A program made the translations under genes and the position numbers. This document shows positions 8,659 through 17,419 of a stretch of 64,000 nt of DNA, piece by piece; the first letter of the stretch is position 1; the number at the start of each line of letters is the position of its first letter. This DNA comes from Streptococcus equinus (GTDB taxonomy: Bacteria > Bacillota > Bacilli > Lactobacillales > Streptococcaceae), in the NCBI RefSeq assembly GCF_900101445.1, contig NZ_FNKE01000001.1, positions 248,001 to 312,000 of the forward strand, written 5' to 3'. The notes under the pieces are model-generated. The model saw nothing but the letters and a program-made list of their open reading frames with translations. It had not been told where the DNA came from and searched no databases.

Positions 8659-8685
8659 AAATCTGCTCATTTGAGCAGATTTTTT
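8659..8685 (+). terminator. Terminator of the matrixin-like protease
   Basis: AAATCTGCTC (8659-8668), loop, GAGCAGATTT (8673-8682) and further T. Confidence 0.9.
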
Positions 8686-8715
8686 GATATTATCCTAGTT
8701 TAACGAGTGAGGATT

Positions 8716-8731
8716 TGTTAAAATAGACATA
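8716..8731 (+). promoter_or_regulatory. Extended -10 promoter giving a leaderless ABC-F mRNA
   Basis: TGT-TAAAAT: the extended -10 lies at 8716-8724 and only six bases separate it from the ATG at 8731. The expected transcription start therefore falls on or beside the start codon, and no ribosome binding site is present. Confidence 0.6.
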
Positions 8732-10650
8732 TGATTATTTTACAAGGAAACAAAATTGAACGCTCATTTTCGGGCGATGTCTTATTTGATAATATTAATA
8801 TTCAAGTTGATGAGAAGGACCGCATTGCGCTTGTTGGGCGAAATGGTGCGGGAAAATCAACCTTACTTAAAATTTTAGTCGGTGAAGAAGCGCCAACTTC
8901 TGGCGAAATCAATACCAAACGTGACTTGAGCTTGTCTTACTTAGCGCAAGATAGCCGTTTTGAGTCAGAAAATACCATTTTTGATGAAATGTTGCATGTC
9001 TTTGATGACGTGCGCAGCATGGAATCACGTCTTCGCAAGATGGAAATGCAAATGGCAGAGCTAACAGGCGATGCTTTTGATAAATTGATGTCAGACTATG
9101 ACCGCTTGTCAGAAGAGTTTCGTGTCAAAGGTGGTTTCACTTATGAAGCAGAAATCAAAGCCATTTTAAATGGATTCAAGTTTGATGAGTCTATGTGGCA
9201 AATGAAAATTTCTGAGTTGTCTGGTGGGCAAAACACACGCTTGGCACTTGCTAAAATGTTGCTTGAAAAACCAGAATTACTTGTTCTTGACGAACCAACC
9301 AACCACTTAGATATTGAAACCATTGCTTGGCTTGAAAATTACTTGGTTAACTATCAAGGCGCTTTGATTATTGTCAGTCACGACCGTTACTTCCTAGATA
9401 AAGTCGCAACAGTGACACTTGATTTGACAAAACATTCACTTGATCGCTACGTCGGTAATTACTCAAAATTCATGGATTTGAAGGCTGAGAAATTGGCTCT
9501 TGAAGCTAAAAATTATGAAAAACAAGCTAAAGAAATTGCTAAGTTGGAAGACTTTGTGCAACGCAACCTTGTTCGTGCCTCAACGACAAAACGTGCCCAA
9601 GCTCGCCGCAAACAACTAGAAAAAATGGAGCGCTTGGACAAGCCATCAGCTGGACAAAAATCTGCCAACATGACTTTCCACGCGGACAAGGTGTCAGGAA
9701 ATGTCGTCTTGACAGTGGCAGATGCAGCAATCGGTTATGATGACCAAATCTTATCTGAGCCGATTAACATCGATGTTAAGAAATTTGATGCTATTGCCAT
9801 CGTTGGACCAAATGGTATCGGAAAATCAACTTTGATTAAATCTATCGTCGGGCAAATTCCATTTATCAAAGGAACATCAACTTACGGGGCTAACGTCGAA
9901 GTTGGCTACTATGACCAAACGCAATCAAACTTGACACGTACTAATACCGTTCTTGATGAACTTTGGAATGATTTCTCAACTACACCTGAAGTGGAAATCA
10001 GAAATCGTCTGGGAGCCTTCCTTTTCTCAGGTGATGACGTTAAAAAATCGGTCAGCATGCTTTCTGGTGGAGAACGTGCTCGTTTGCTTTTGGCTAAATT
10101 GTCAATGCAAAACAACAACTTCCTTATCCTTGACGAACCAACCAACCATTTGGATATCGACAGCAAGGAAGTCTTGGAAGATGCCTTGATTGATTTTGAC
10201 GGTACATTACTTTTTGTCAGTCACGACCGTTATTTCATCAACCGTGTGGCAACAAAAGTGCTTGAAATCTCTGAAGAAGGCTCAACCCTTTATCTTGGCG
10301 ATTATGATTATTACCTTGAGAAAAAAGCAGAGCTGGAAGAATTGGCTCGCATGAAAGCAGAAGAAGCGCAAGAAAAAACAACCGTAGTCGTTGAAAAAGC
10401 GCCAGCAAATGATTATCAAGCGCAAAAAGCTAATCAAAAAGAACTTCGCAAACTCACACGTCGCATCACTGAAATTGAAAACCAATTGGAAGAGATTGAA
10501 GCGCGTGAAGAAGAAATCAACCAAGCCATGCTTGCCACAAACGAAGCTAGCGAGTTAATTGATTTGCAAAAAGAACTCGACGAACTAACAGAAAAACAAG
10601 AAACCCTCATGTTAGAGTGGGAAGAACTCAGCGAAAAAGTTGAAGGGTAA
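8731..10650 (+). CDS. ABC-F family ATPase, YdiF type
   Basis: A 639-residue protein with two ABC domains and no membrane segments. First domain: Walker A GRNGAGKST (about 36-44), signature LSGGQNTRLAL, Walker B LLVLDEPTNHLD. Second domain: GPNGIGKST (about 357), LSGGERARLLL, FLILDEPTNHLD. Between them is the charged coiled-coil linker (about 245-310) typical of ABC-F proteins, and a C-terminal coiled coil (about 565-639). ABC-F proteins act on ribosomes, in translation control or drug protection. The start MIILQGNKIERSF and overall length match the YdiF/Uup-like branch rather than the drug-resistance branches. Monocistronic with its own terminator. Confidence 0.88.
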   Translation: MIILQGNKIERSFSGDVLFDNINIQVDEKDRIALVGRNGAGKSTLLKILVGEEAPTSGEINTKRDLSLSYLAQDSRFESENTIFDEMLHVFDDVRSMESRLRKMEMQMAELTGDAFDKLMSDYDRLSEEFRVKGGFTYEAEIKAILNGFKFDESMWQMKISELSGGQNTRLALAKMLLEKPELLVLDEPTNHLDIETIAWLENYLVNYQGALIIVSHDRYFLDKVATVTLDLTKHSLDRYVGNYSKFMDLKAEKLALEAKNYEKQAKEIAKLEDFVQRNLVRASTTKRAQARRKQLEKMERLDKPSAGQKSANMTFHADKVSGNVVLTVADAAIGYDDQILSEPINIDVKKFDAIAIVGPNGIGKSTLIKSIVGQIPFIKGTSTYGANVEVGYYDQTQSNLTRTNTVLDELWNDFSTTPEVEIRNRLGAFLFSGDDVKKSVSMLSGGERARLLLAKLSMQNNNFLILDEPTNHLDIDSKEVLEDALIDFDGTLLFVSHDRYFINRVATKVLEISEEGSTLYLGDYDYYLEKKAELEELARMKAEEAQEKTTVVVEKAPANDYQAQKANQKELRKLTRRITEIENQLEEIEAREEEINQAMLATNEASELIDLQKELDELTEKQETLMLEWEELSEKVEG

Positions 10651-10658
10651 GCTAGACG

Positions 10659-10687
10659 AATCTCGGCAGAAATGTCGGGATTTTTTT
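10659..10687 (+). terminator. Terminator of the ABC-F gene
   Basis: AATCTCGGCA (10659-10668), GAAA tetraloop, TGTCGGGATT (10673-10682), T-run. Confidence 0.9.
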
Positions 10688-10700
10688 GTTTTCAAAAAAT

Positions 10701-10741
10701 CAATAGCAGGCTATTGACTTTTGAATTCAATGTTTTATAAT
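10701..10741 (+). promoter_or_regulatory. Promoter and candidate operator of the marR-ABC operon
   Basis: TTGACT (10714-10719), 16-bp spacer, TATAAT (10736-10741). A perfect palindrome, CAATAGC-AG-GCTATTG (10701-10716), covers the first bases of the -35 box. A bound dimeric repressor there would block RNA polymerase, so autorepression by the MarR protein encoded next is likely. The 100-nt leader downstream contains no terminator. Confidence 0.65.
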
Positions 10742-10839
10742 AATTAATGGAATAAAATGGAATGTTTAGCAATTCTTAAGAGATGTCAATCAATTCTGGC
10801 ATATTTTAAGACCTTGCTTTTTTATTGTCGGAGGTTAGT

Positions 10840-11286
10840 ATGAATCCTAAAAATGCTCCATACGGTTGGCTTGTTAAGCGAATCGCGCATCGTTTGGAAC
10901 AAAATATGAACAATTTCTTAAAACCTTATAACATTACGATTATGCAATCTTGGGTCTTGCTGTATTTGAAAGACACTAAGGAATGCTGTACTTATAAGGA
11001 ATTGGAAAAGGAATTTGAAGTGTCACAACCAACTATGGCGGGAATTATTTCGCGTTTGGAACAAAAAGAGTTGGTTACTACGGTTCAGGATGACAAGGAC
11101 AAGCGTATCAAGAAAGTACGTATTTCTGATAAGGGACTTGACTTGATTATTCTTGTGTGTGATCATTTGCAGGAATCCGAAGACGATATTATCAGAGGCT
11201 TTTTTGATAAAGACCAAGAAACATTTCATTCTTTGCTCGAGAGAGCTTATTATAATGTTGTAGAAAGAGGTGACGAGAATGATTAA
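10840..11286 (+). CDS. MarR-family transcriptional regulator
   Basis: A 148-residue winged-helix regulator. The recognition region (YKELEKEFEVSQPTMAGIISRLEQKELV) and the wing (DDKDKRIKKVRISDKG) are typical MarR. I chose ATG 10840 because GGAGG (10830-10834) stands at the right distance; an in-frame TTG upstream overlaps that site. The gene overlaps the ABC exporter gene by 8 bp. It probably represses its own operon through the palindrome at 10701-10716 and is released by a substrate of the exporter. Confidence 0.88.
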   Translation: MNPKNAPYGWLVKRIAHRLEQNMNNFLKPYNITIMQSWVLLYLKDTKECCTYKELEKEFEVSQPTMAGIISRLEQKELVTTVQDDKDKRIKKVRISDKGLDLIILVCDHLQESEDDIIRGFFDKDQETFHSLLERAYYNVVERGDEND

Positions 11287-13030
11287 AACTCTTTTAGCTC
11301 AAGTTAAGGAGTATAAGACACCATCTTTACTTGCTCCTTTGTGTGCAGCTTTAGAGGTTTTCTTCGATATGTCAGTCCCTTTTGTCATTGCTAAGTTAAT
11401 TGACCAAGGGGTACAAGCTGGGAATTTGGCTGTTGCCATGAAGTATGGAATTTTGATGTTGGTTCTTGCCACATGTGGTTTAACAACTGGTTTCTTGGCT
11501 GGTAAATTCGCTGCGCAAGCCTCAGCAGGATTTGCCGCTAATTTGCGCGAAGGAATGTATGATAATATTCAAACCTTTGCCTTTTCAAATATTGATAAAT
11601 ACAGTACAGCTGGTCTTGTCACTCGTATGACAACAGACGTTACAAATGTGCAAAATGCTTATCAAATGATTATTCGTATCGTTGTGCGTGCACCGCTCAC
11701 AATCATTGTTAGTATGATTATGTGTTTTGTGGTGGACCAACGTTTGAGTTTGATTTTCCTTGCGGCTGTTTTGATTTTGGGAGCATCGCTTCTATTTATC
11801 ATGCGTAAGGCTATGACAACTTTCAATTACGTTTTCCGTAAATATGATGATTTGAATGCCAGCGTTCAGGAAAATATTTCTGCCATTCGTGTGGTTAAAG
11901 CATTTGTACGTGAAAAATATGAAAATAAAAAATTCACGAAGGCTGCTGAAAATATTTACCGTTTATTTGTTAAAGCTGAGAAAATCATCATTTTCAACGT
12001 GCCAGTTATGATGTTTATCATCTTTGGTTGTATCATCTGTTTATCATGGTTTGGAGCACAATTCATCGTTGGTGGTACACTGACAACGGGTGAATTAACA
12101 TCTCTAATGTCTTACATCTTTGCCATGATGATGTCTCTTATGATGTTGTCAATGATTATGGTTATGGTTTCAATGAGTACAGCCAGTGCCGAACGTATTG
12201 CAGAAGTGCTTAATGAAAAAGCTGATATCGTGAACCCTGAAAATCCATTGATGGAAGTTCCAAATGGAAACATCGAGTTTAACCACGTACATTTTTCATA
12301 CAAACACGGTGGTGGAGAAGAAGTGCTATCTGACATTGACCTTAGTGTCAAATCTGGTGAAATCATCGGTGTTATCGGTGGTACTGGTTCAGGTAAGACA
12401 TCATTTGCTAACTTGATTTCTCGTCTTTACGATGTGGATGAAGGGTCAGTTAAAGTTGGTGGACATGATGTTCGCGAATATGATTTGGAAGTTCTTCGTG
12501 ACCAAGTTGCCGTAGTGCTCCAAAAAAATGTCCTTTTCTCAGGTACTATTCTTGATAACCTTCGTTGGGGAAATGAAAATGCGACTGATGAAGAATGTAT
12601 GGAAGCGTGTCGTCAAGCTTGTGCTGATGAATTTATCGAACGCTTCCCTGATAAATACAATACATGGATTGAACAAGGCGGAAGCAACGTCTCTGGTGGT
12701 CAAAAACAACGTCTTTGTATTGCTCGCGCATTGCTTAAAAAACCAAAAGTTTTGATTTTGGATGATTCAACAAGTGCCGTGGATACTGCCACAGATGCCA
12801 ATATCCGTCGTTCGTTTGAAGAAACAATTCCAGGAACAACAAAAATTATCATTGCACAACGTATTTCAAGTGTGCAACACGCAGATAAGATTTTGGTTCT
12901 TGATGATGGTAAAATCTCAGGCTTTGCTAGTCACGATGAATTACTACAAACAAACGCTATCTACCGTGAAATCAATGAGGTTCAACAACAAGGTAGCGGT
13001 GATTTTGATGAGGAAGGAGGTAATAACTAA
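11279..13030 (+). CDS. ABC exporter half-transporter with degenerate ATP site
   Basis: A 583-residue type IV ABC half-transporter: six membrane segments (about 15-300), then an ATPase domain with Walker A GGTGSGKTS (about 367), signature VSGGQKQRL and Walker B LILDDSTSAVD (about 493). The catalytic Glu after Walker B is Asp, as in the non-hydrolysing half of heterodimeric exporters (LmrC, BmrC, PatA type). It should pair with the next gene product to export drugs or peptides. Start at ATG 11279 with AGAGG just upstream. It overlaps marR and touches the next gene (TAATG). Confidence 0.88.
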   Translation: MIKTLLAQVKEYKTPSLLAPLCAALEVFFDMSVPFVIAKLIDQGVQAGNLAVAMKYGILMLVLATCGLTTGFLAGKFAAQASAGFAANLREGMYDNIQTFAFSNIDKYSTAGLVTRMTTDVTNVQNAYQMIIRIVVRAPLTIIVSMIMCFVVDQRLSLIFLAAVLILGASLLFIMRKAMTTFNYVFRKYDDLNASVQENISAIRVVKAFVREKYENKKFTKAAENIYRLFVKAEKIIIFNVPVMMFIIFGCIICLSWFGAQFIVGGTLTTGELTSLMSYIFAMMMSLMMLSMIMVMVSMSTASAERIAEVLNEKADIVNPENPLMEVPNGNIEFNHVHFSYKHGGGEEVLSDIDLSVKSGEIIGVIGGTGSGKTSFANLISRLYDVDEGSVKVGGHDVREYDLEVLRDQVAVVLQKNVLFSGTILDNLRWGNENATDEECMEACRQACADEFIERFPDKYNTWIEQGGSNVSGGQKQRLCIARALLKKPKVLILDDSTSAVDTATDANIRRSFEETIPGTTKIIIAQRISSVQHADKILVLDDGKISGFASHDELLQTNAIYREINEVQQQGSGDFDEEGGNN

Positions 13031-14907
13031 TGGCTCAACCTAAAAAAGAAGTGAACAAACAGGCCACACTAAAACGTGTTTTGGCTTATGTGATTAAGAA
13101 TTATAAATGGCGTTTCATGGCTGTCTTTGTCTTGATTTTGATTGCTGCGCTTTGTATGGTTCGTTTTAGTTTGTTCATGCAAACCTTGATTGATAGTTAT
13201 GTCACACCTCTTTTGGCTGCTAAAAATCCTGACTTTTCTGGTTTAGCGCATGCTATTTTCCAACTAATCATTATTGGGATTATTGGGGTAGCAAGTACTT
13301 ACACTTATAACCGTTTGATGGTTTATGTGGGACAAGGAACAATGCGTCGTATTCGTATTGACCTCTTTACGCACATGGAAAGCTTGCCAATCAAGTACTT
13401 TGATACACATGCTCACGGGGACATCATGTCAATCTATACCAACGACGTTGATACCCTTCGTCAATTGATTGGGCAAAGTATCCCGCAAGTGGTCAACTCA
13501 AGCTTTTCGATTTTGACAACTTTTGTCAGCATGTTATTTTTGAATGTGCCATTGTCAGCTCTGTCAGTCTTCATGGTTATTGTTTTGCTTTATGTAGCTC
13601 GTAAAATTGCTGCGCAATCTTCAAAGTATTTCCATGACCAACAAAATGACCTTGGTCGCGTTAATGGTTTCATCGAAGAAATGATGGACGGTCAAAAAGT
13701 CGTTAAAGTCTTTAACCACGAAGAACGTGCCAAAGAAGACTTCCGTAAACTCAACCAAGAACTCCGTCATTCGGCTACAAATGCCAATATTTTTGCCAAT
13801 ATCTTGATGCCAGTATCTGCTAACATTGGACACATTTCATATGTTCTTTGTGCCATGCTCGGTGCGGCTTTGGCACTTCATGGTTATGCTGGTTTGACTT
13901 TGGGGACTTTGGTTTCTTTTCTTGCATTGAACCGTGGATTTACTAACCCAATCACTCAAATCAGCCAACAAATCAACTCTGTAGTTATGGCAATGGCAGG
14001 GGCAGACCGTGTCTTCAAATTGCTTGATGCTGAAGTAGAAGTTGATGAAGGTTATGTTGAATTGGTCAACGCCAAAGAAGATACTGCTGGTAATCTTCAA
14101 GAAGTTGAAGAAGCAACTGGTACATGGGCATGGAAACACCCACATGAAGATGGTACAGTCACTTATCACAAGCAAGAAGGTCGCGTGACTTTCACAGACG
14201 TTACCTTTGGATACAATGATGATAAGATGGTGCTTCATGACATCAATCTTTTTGCTGAACCTGGTCAAAAGATTGCCTTTGTCGGCTCAACTGGTGCTGG
14301 TAAAACAACTATTACGAACTTGATTAACCGTTTCTACGATATCCAAGAAGGTAAGATTCATTACGATGGCATCAATATCCGTAAAATTAAAAAAGCAGAT
14401 CTTCGTCGTAGTTTAGGGATTGTATTGCAAGATACACACCTTTTCACTGGTACAGTTATGGACAACATCCGTTACGGACGTTTGAATGCGACTGATGACG
14501 AATGTATCGATGCTGCAAAATTGGCAAATGCGCATGATTTCATTAAACGCTTGCCTGAAGGTTATGATACTGTTTTGACGGGTGACGGAAGCAATCTTTC
14601 TCAAGGACAACGTCAATTGCTTGCGATTGCGCGTGCGGCTGTGGCTAATCCACCAGCCTTGATCCTTGATGAAGCAACTTCATCAATCGATACACGTACC
14701 GAAGTTCACGTTCAAGAAGGTATGGACGCTCTTATGAAAGGTCGTACAACCTTTGTCATTGCCCACCGCTTATCAACGGTTCGCAATGCTGATTGTATCA
14801 TGGTCCTTGAACAAGGACGCATCATTGAACGTGGTAACCACGACGAATTAATCGCTCAAAAAGGCCGTTACTACCAACTCTACACAGGTAACGCCATTAG
14901 CGAATAA
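13030..14907 (+). CDS. ABC exporter half-transporter with canonical ATP site
   Basis: A 625-residue half-transporter: membrane domain (about 25-320) and ATPase domain with Walker A GSTGAGKTT (about 418), a signature changed to LSQGQRQLL, Walker B LILDEATSSID (about 545) with the catalytic Glu, and H-loop AHRLSTV. An insert of about 40 residues (about 350-390) sits before the ATPase domain, as in BmrD-type subunits. It is the hydrolysing partner of the preceding degenerate half; together they make one asymmetric exporter. The start codon overlaps the previous stop. Confidence 0.9.
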   Translation: MAQPKKEVNKQATLKRVLAYVIKNYKWRFMAVFVLILIAALCMVRFSLFMQTLIDSYVTPLLAAKNPDFSGLAHAIFQLIIIGIIGVASTYTYNRLMVYVGQGTMRRIRIDLFTHMESLPIKYFDTHAHGDIMSIYTNDVDTLRQLIGQSIPQVVNSSFSILTTFVSMLFLNVPLSALSVFMVIVLLYVARKIAAQSSKYFHDQQNDLGRVNGFIEEMMDGQKVVKVFNHEERAKEDFRKLNQELRHSATNANIFANILMPVSANIGHISYVLCAMLGAALALHGYAGLTLGTLVSFLALNRGFTNPITQISQQINSVVMAMAGADRVFKLLDAEVEVDEGYVELVNAKEDTAGNLQEVEEATGTWAWKHPHEDGTVTYHKQEGRVTFTDVTFGYNDDKMVLHDINLFAEPGQKIAFVGSTGAGKTTITNLINRFYDIQEGKIHYDGINIRKIKKADLRRSLGIVLQDTHLFTGTVMDNIRYGRLNATDDECIDAAKLANAHDFIKRLPEGYDTVLTGDGSNLSQGQRQLLAIARAAVANPPALILDEATSSIDTRTEVHVQEGMDALMKGRTTFVIAHRLSTVRNADCIMVLEQGRIIERGNHDELIAQKGRYYQLYTGNAISE

Positions 14908-14925
14908 TAGTTTTAGACAATCTTT

Positions 14926-14948
14926 GGAAAATAGCAGAGCTGTTTTTC
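14926..14948 (+). terminator. Possible terminator of the marR-ABC operon
   Basis: GGAAAATAGC (14926-14935) can pair at all ten positions, with two wobbles, to GCTGTTTTTC (14939-14948) around an AGA loop. The T-rich part is within the stem and a longer T-run comes 8 nt later, so function is uncertain. Confidence 0.45.
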
Positions 14949-14977
14949 AAGGGTTGTTTTTTGTTTGAAATAAATTT

Positions 14978-15006
14978 CTGAAAACTGTTTCAATTTATGA
15001 TATAAT
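14978..15006 (+). promoter_or_regulatory. Promoter of the LXG toxin operon
   Basis: A consensus TATAAT at 15001-15006 with a weak -35 (CTGAAA, 14978-14983) at 17 bp. GGGGAGAG before the ATG at 15043 is a strong ribosome site. Confidence 0.6.
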
Positions 15007-15042
15007 GATTAGAAAAAATCGGTTAAATTTGGGGAGAGATTT

Positions 15043-16527
15043 ATGAAGATTAAGATGAGCGAGGTAATAGCGCAGCGCGATAGCCTCAAAAGCTCTATCA
15101 GTCAAACAAAGAGTCAGCTTTCAAGCGCAAAGAAAAAGCTCAAAAGCGCAGCCAATTCAGAGGCTCTAAAAGGTGATGTTAAAGATGTGATTGACAATAA
15201 AATCAATAACTACCAAGTGCCGTTGCTGACGAACTATGTGAACAGTTTGGATGTCATTTCGCAAGGTTATGACAATCTCATCAGCACTTTTAAGAGTATT
15301 GTGAGTGAAAATAGTGACTCTGCCATTATCGACACGGATGTCTTGCAACAAACGGTGGACAAGTTTGACTCACCGTTAGAGCAATTAAAGACAAGCTCAG
15401 ACGCGATTAACAAGGCAATTGACGATGTCGCAGACATTGTCACACTAACTAAAGTAACAACGGATGATGCCATTTCAGAATTTAGAGGTGCCAAGAAAGT
15501 CCTAACTAACACTATCAAGGACATGGGGACGTTTAACAACACAGTCTTTACCAGCGAAGCAGGCGACATCCTAGATGAACAAAATACACAAATTGCAAGT
15601 TTGTCTGACCTAGGAAGTGGTTCGTATACTAGCAAGAAAGCTAAGGATTTTTACAAGAAAACAGCTTTCAAGACAGAAGTTAAAGAAACTAAGCTTGTTG
15701 TTAGCGGTAAGGCTAGACGTGACCAGCTCAAAAATGAACTCGCCAAGAATTTGTATGACTCTAAATACAGTGGGTATATGGATGAAAAAATCTTATCATC
15801 TACTAATGTACCTGAAGCAGTTATGGTAACTTATAAGAAATCTGAGAAACTTGATAGAAATTCACAAGCACTTTTGAAAAAAGCAAAAGAAGATAGAGAT
15901 AAAGGAGTTATTTCCAAAGCTACTTACCAGTCAATTAAAAGTGGATTGGCTAGTAGTGGTGGATCTTTCTTGAAGGAATTAGCTCAGAGTAAAATTACTG
16001 ATGAAGCTGCTGAAAAATTCACTAAAGGAGCATTAGAGTGGTTGGTACAAAATACTCAAAACACACAATATGCTGCAGTAGGTGCACTTGCTGGAGGTGG
16101 AGTTCACACTGTTCCAATTGATGTAAATCCTGCTTATAGTCGTTTTGTTGTTGGTGTTGCAAAACATGGTACAGTTGTAGTCGGATCAGCTATAGATTTT
16201 GGAATGCAGGTATCAAGTGGTGAAGATGTTGTTGATGCTGGAGTAAAGACTGGAGCACATGTGGCCATTGGGACAGCAGGGGCAGAAACTGGAGCTGTAA
16301 TCGGGGCTGAGTTAGGAGCTGTTACAATACCAGTTATTGGAGCTGTTCCAGGAGCTGTAATAGGTGGTGTTGCTGGTGTTGTAATAAGTGTAGGTGGAGC
16401 GATGCTTTTTGATTCTACTTACGATAATGTTATTAAACCTTTTGTGGGAAATCCAAAAGAGTGTATGGATGATGTTGGTGAGGCTGTATCTGGATTTTTT
16501 AACAACTTAGGAAATGTTTTTCAATAA
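15043..16527 (+). CDS. LXG-domain polymorphic toxin with glycine-zipper C-terminus (TelE-like)
   Basis: A 494-residue protein. The first 200 residues are helical, coiled-coil like and carry the Leu-x-Gly motif (LKG, 42-44) of LXG domains, which target type VIIb (Esx) secretion in Gram-positives. The C-terminal part (about 404-455) is a run of G/A-x3-G repeats in a hydrophobic helix pair, a glycine zipper of the kind seen in pore-forming toxins; TelE of S. gallolyticus is the known LXG toxin with this feature. There is no signal peptide. The predicted role is killing of competing bacteria by membrane permeabilisation. The next gene is a likely immunity protein. No esx/ess secretion genes lie in this window, so the machinery must be elsewhere. 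Confidence 0.8.
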   Translation: MKIKMSEVIAQRDSLKSSISQTKSQLSSAKKKLKSAANSEALKGDVKDVIDNKINNYQVPLLTNYVNSLDVISQGYDNLISTFKSIVSENSDSAIIDTDVLQQTVDKFDSPLEQLKTSSDAINKAIDDVADIVTLTKVTTDDAISEFRGAKKVLTNTIKDMGTFNNTVFTSEAGDILDEQNTQIASLSDLGSGSYTSKKAKDFYKKTAFKTEVKETKLVVSGKARRDQLKNELAKNLYDSKYSGYMDEKILSSTNVPEAVMVTYKKSEKLDRNSQALLKKAKEDRDKGVISKATYQSIKSGLASSGGSFLKELAQSKITDEAAEKFTKGALEWLVQNTQNTQYAAVGALAGGGVHTVPIDVNPAYSRFVVGVAKHGTVVVGSAIDFGMQVSSGEDVVDAGVKTGAHVAIGTAGAETGAVIGAELGAVTIPVIGAVPGAVIGGVAGVVISVGGAMLFDSTYDNVIKPFVGNPKECMDDVGEAVSGFFNNLGNVFQ

Positions 16528-16540
16528 GTGAGGAATTTAA

Positions 16541-17122
16541 ATGACGAAAATACCATTATACCCGATTGACAAAGATTTTTATCTTTATTTTGACATTGAT
16601 GATAAGTCATTTTATCGTGCCTTTAATCAGTCAATGTATGAAAAATCAAAAGAAAAAGAGATTGTTTCAAAGATGTCAATACTTAGAAAAAGCATTCCCA
16701 TTTTTCTTCCCATTTTCCTGATGCTAGGAGCATTTTTTACAAATAAATATAGTATTTGGTCGACTTTATTTGTCAATATTGTTAATTTAGCTATTGTCAC
16801 GTTGATCTGTATTTATGGCATAACGATGTATGCGATAAATTTCAAAAAGAGAGTTACTGAACACTATAAAACATTGACATATATTAAAGTTGATTGCTGC
16901 CAGGAAGAGGTATTAGAAAAACTGAAGCAGCATCGTTCTAAAATTTTAAAAATTAGATTACTTTTTATTGTGCCAACTATTGTTTTAGGGTTAGTTTTTC
17001 TGTTATTTTCAAATGTATTAGTGCTTTTCTTATATTTTTTGATGTTTTTAATGACAAGTTATCTTTTTATTGTAACTACAGTAAAGCCATATGCTATTTT
17101 AAAAAGGGTATTTAATAAATGA
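16541..17122 (+). CDS. Membrane protein, probable immunity protein to the LXG toxin
   Basis: A 193-residue protein with four hydrophobic segments in two pairs (about 50-68, 72-96, 140-158 and 160-180) between charged stretches. It begins 13 bp after the toxin stop. A membrane-embedded immunity protein is what a glycine-zipper pore-forming toxin would need, and that is how the TelE locus is organised. I recognise no named domain, so the function is inferred from position, topology and the toxin type. It overlaps the next, broken, reading frame by 4 bp. Confidence 0.6.
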   Translation: MTKIPLYPIDKDFYLYFDIDDKSFYRAFNQSMYEKSKEKEIVSKMSILRKSIPIFLPIFLMLGAFFTNKYSIWSTLFVNIVNLAIVTLICIYGITMYAINFKKRVTEHYKTLTYIKVDCCQEEVLEKLKQHRSKILKIRLLFIVPTIVLGLVFLLFSNVLVLFLYFLMFLMTSYLFIVTTVKPYAILKRVFNK

Positions 17123-17419
17123 ATTATCAAGACAAAATTGAGTTACATCATGATGGAGAGAAAACGTATTATTACGATATTAATGAGAAGAATTTGTATG
17201 TTCAAAAATGAATACGTTGAAGCACAGGGAAAAACAGAAAGATTAAAAAAATCTTCAGAACTCTCACTAATAGTAGGGATTCTATCTATTATTCTCAATC
17301 GGTGGTATAGAGGAGTGACTATATTTGTATTAGTTAATATGGATGAATTAGATGTTGGAAACCTGATGGAACAATCGGGAAAGTTGTCTGATAACTTACG
17401 AGAAAGGAAGTTAAAATGA
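17119..17419 (+). pseudogene. Frameshifted immunity-like gene
   Basis: ATG 17119 opens a frame for 30 codons (ending KNLYVQK) that stops at 17211; the +1 frame then continues without stop to 17419 (NEYVEAQGKTERLKKSSEL and a hydrophobic segment SLIVGILSIIL). Removing one A from the AAAAA tract near 17203-17208 would join the two into one protein of about 99 residues. The joined N-terminus (EKTYYYDINEKNLYV) resembles that of the preceding immunity-like protein (DFYLYFDIDDKSFYR), so it looks like a decayed or phase-variable paralogue. It could also be a sequencing error in the A tract. Confidence 0.55.

Noticed and set aside
8475-8687. 70-codon plus-strand frame overlapping the matrixin gene end
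   Set aside because: Shifted frame of the zinc motif region, running through the terminator; no start signal.
13837-14268. 143-codon minus-strand open frame inside the second ABC half-transporter
   Set aside because: No ribosome site and it lies fully against a conserved ATPase gene.
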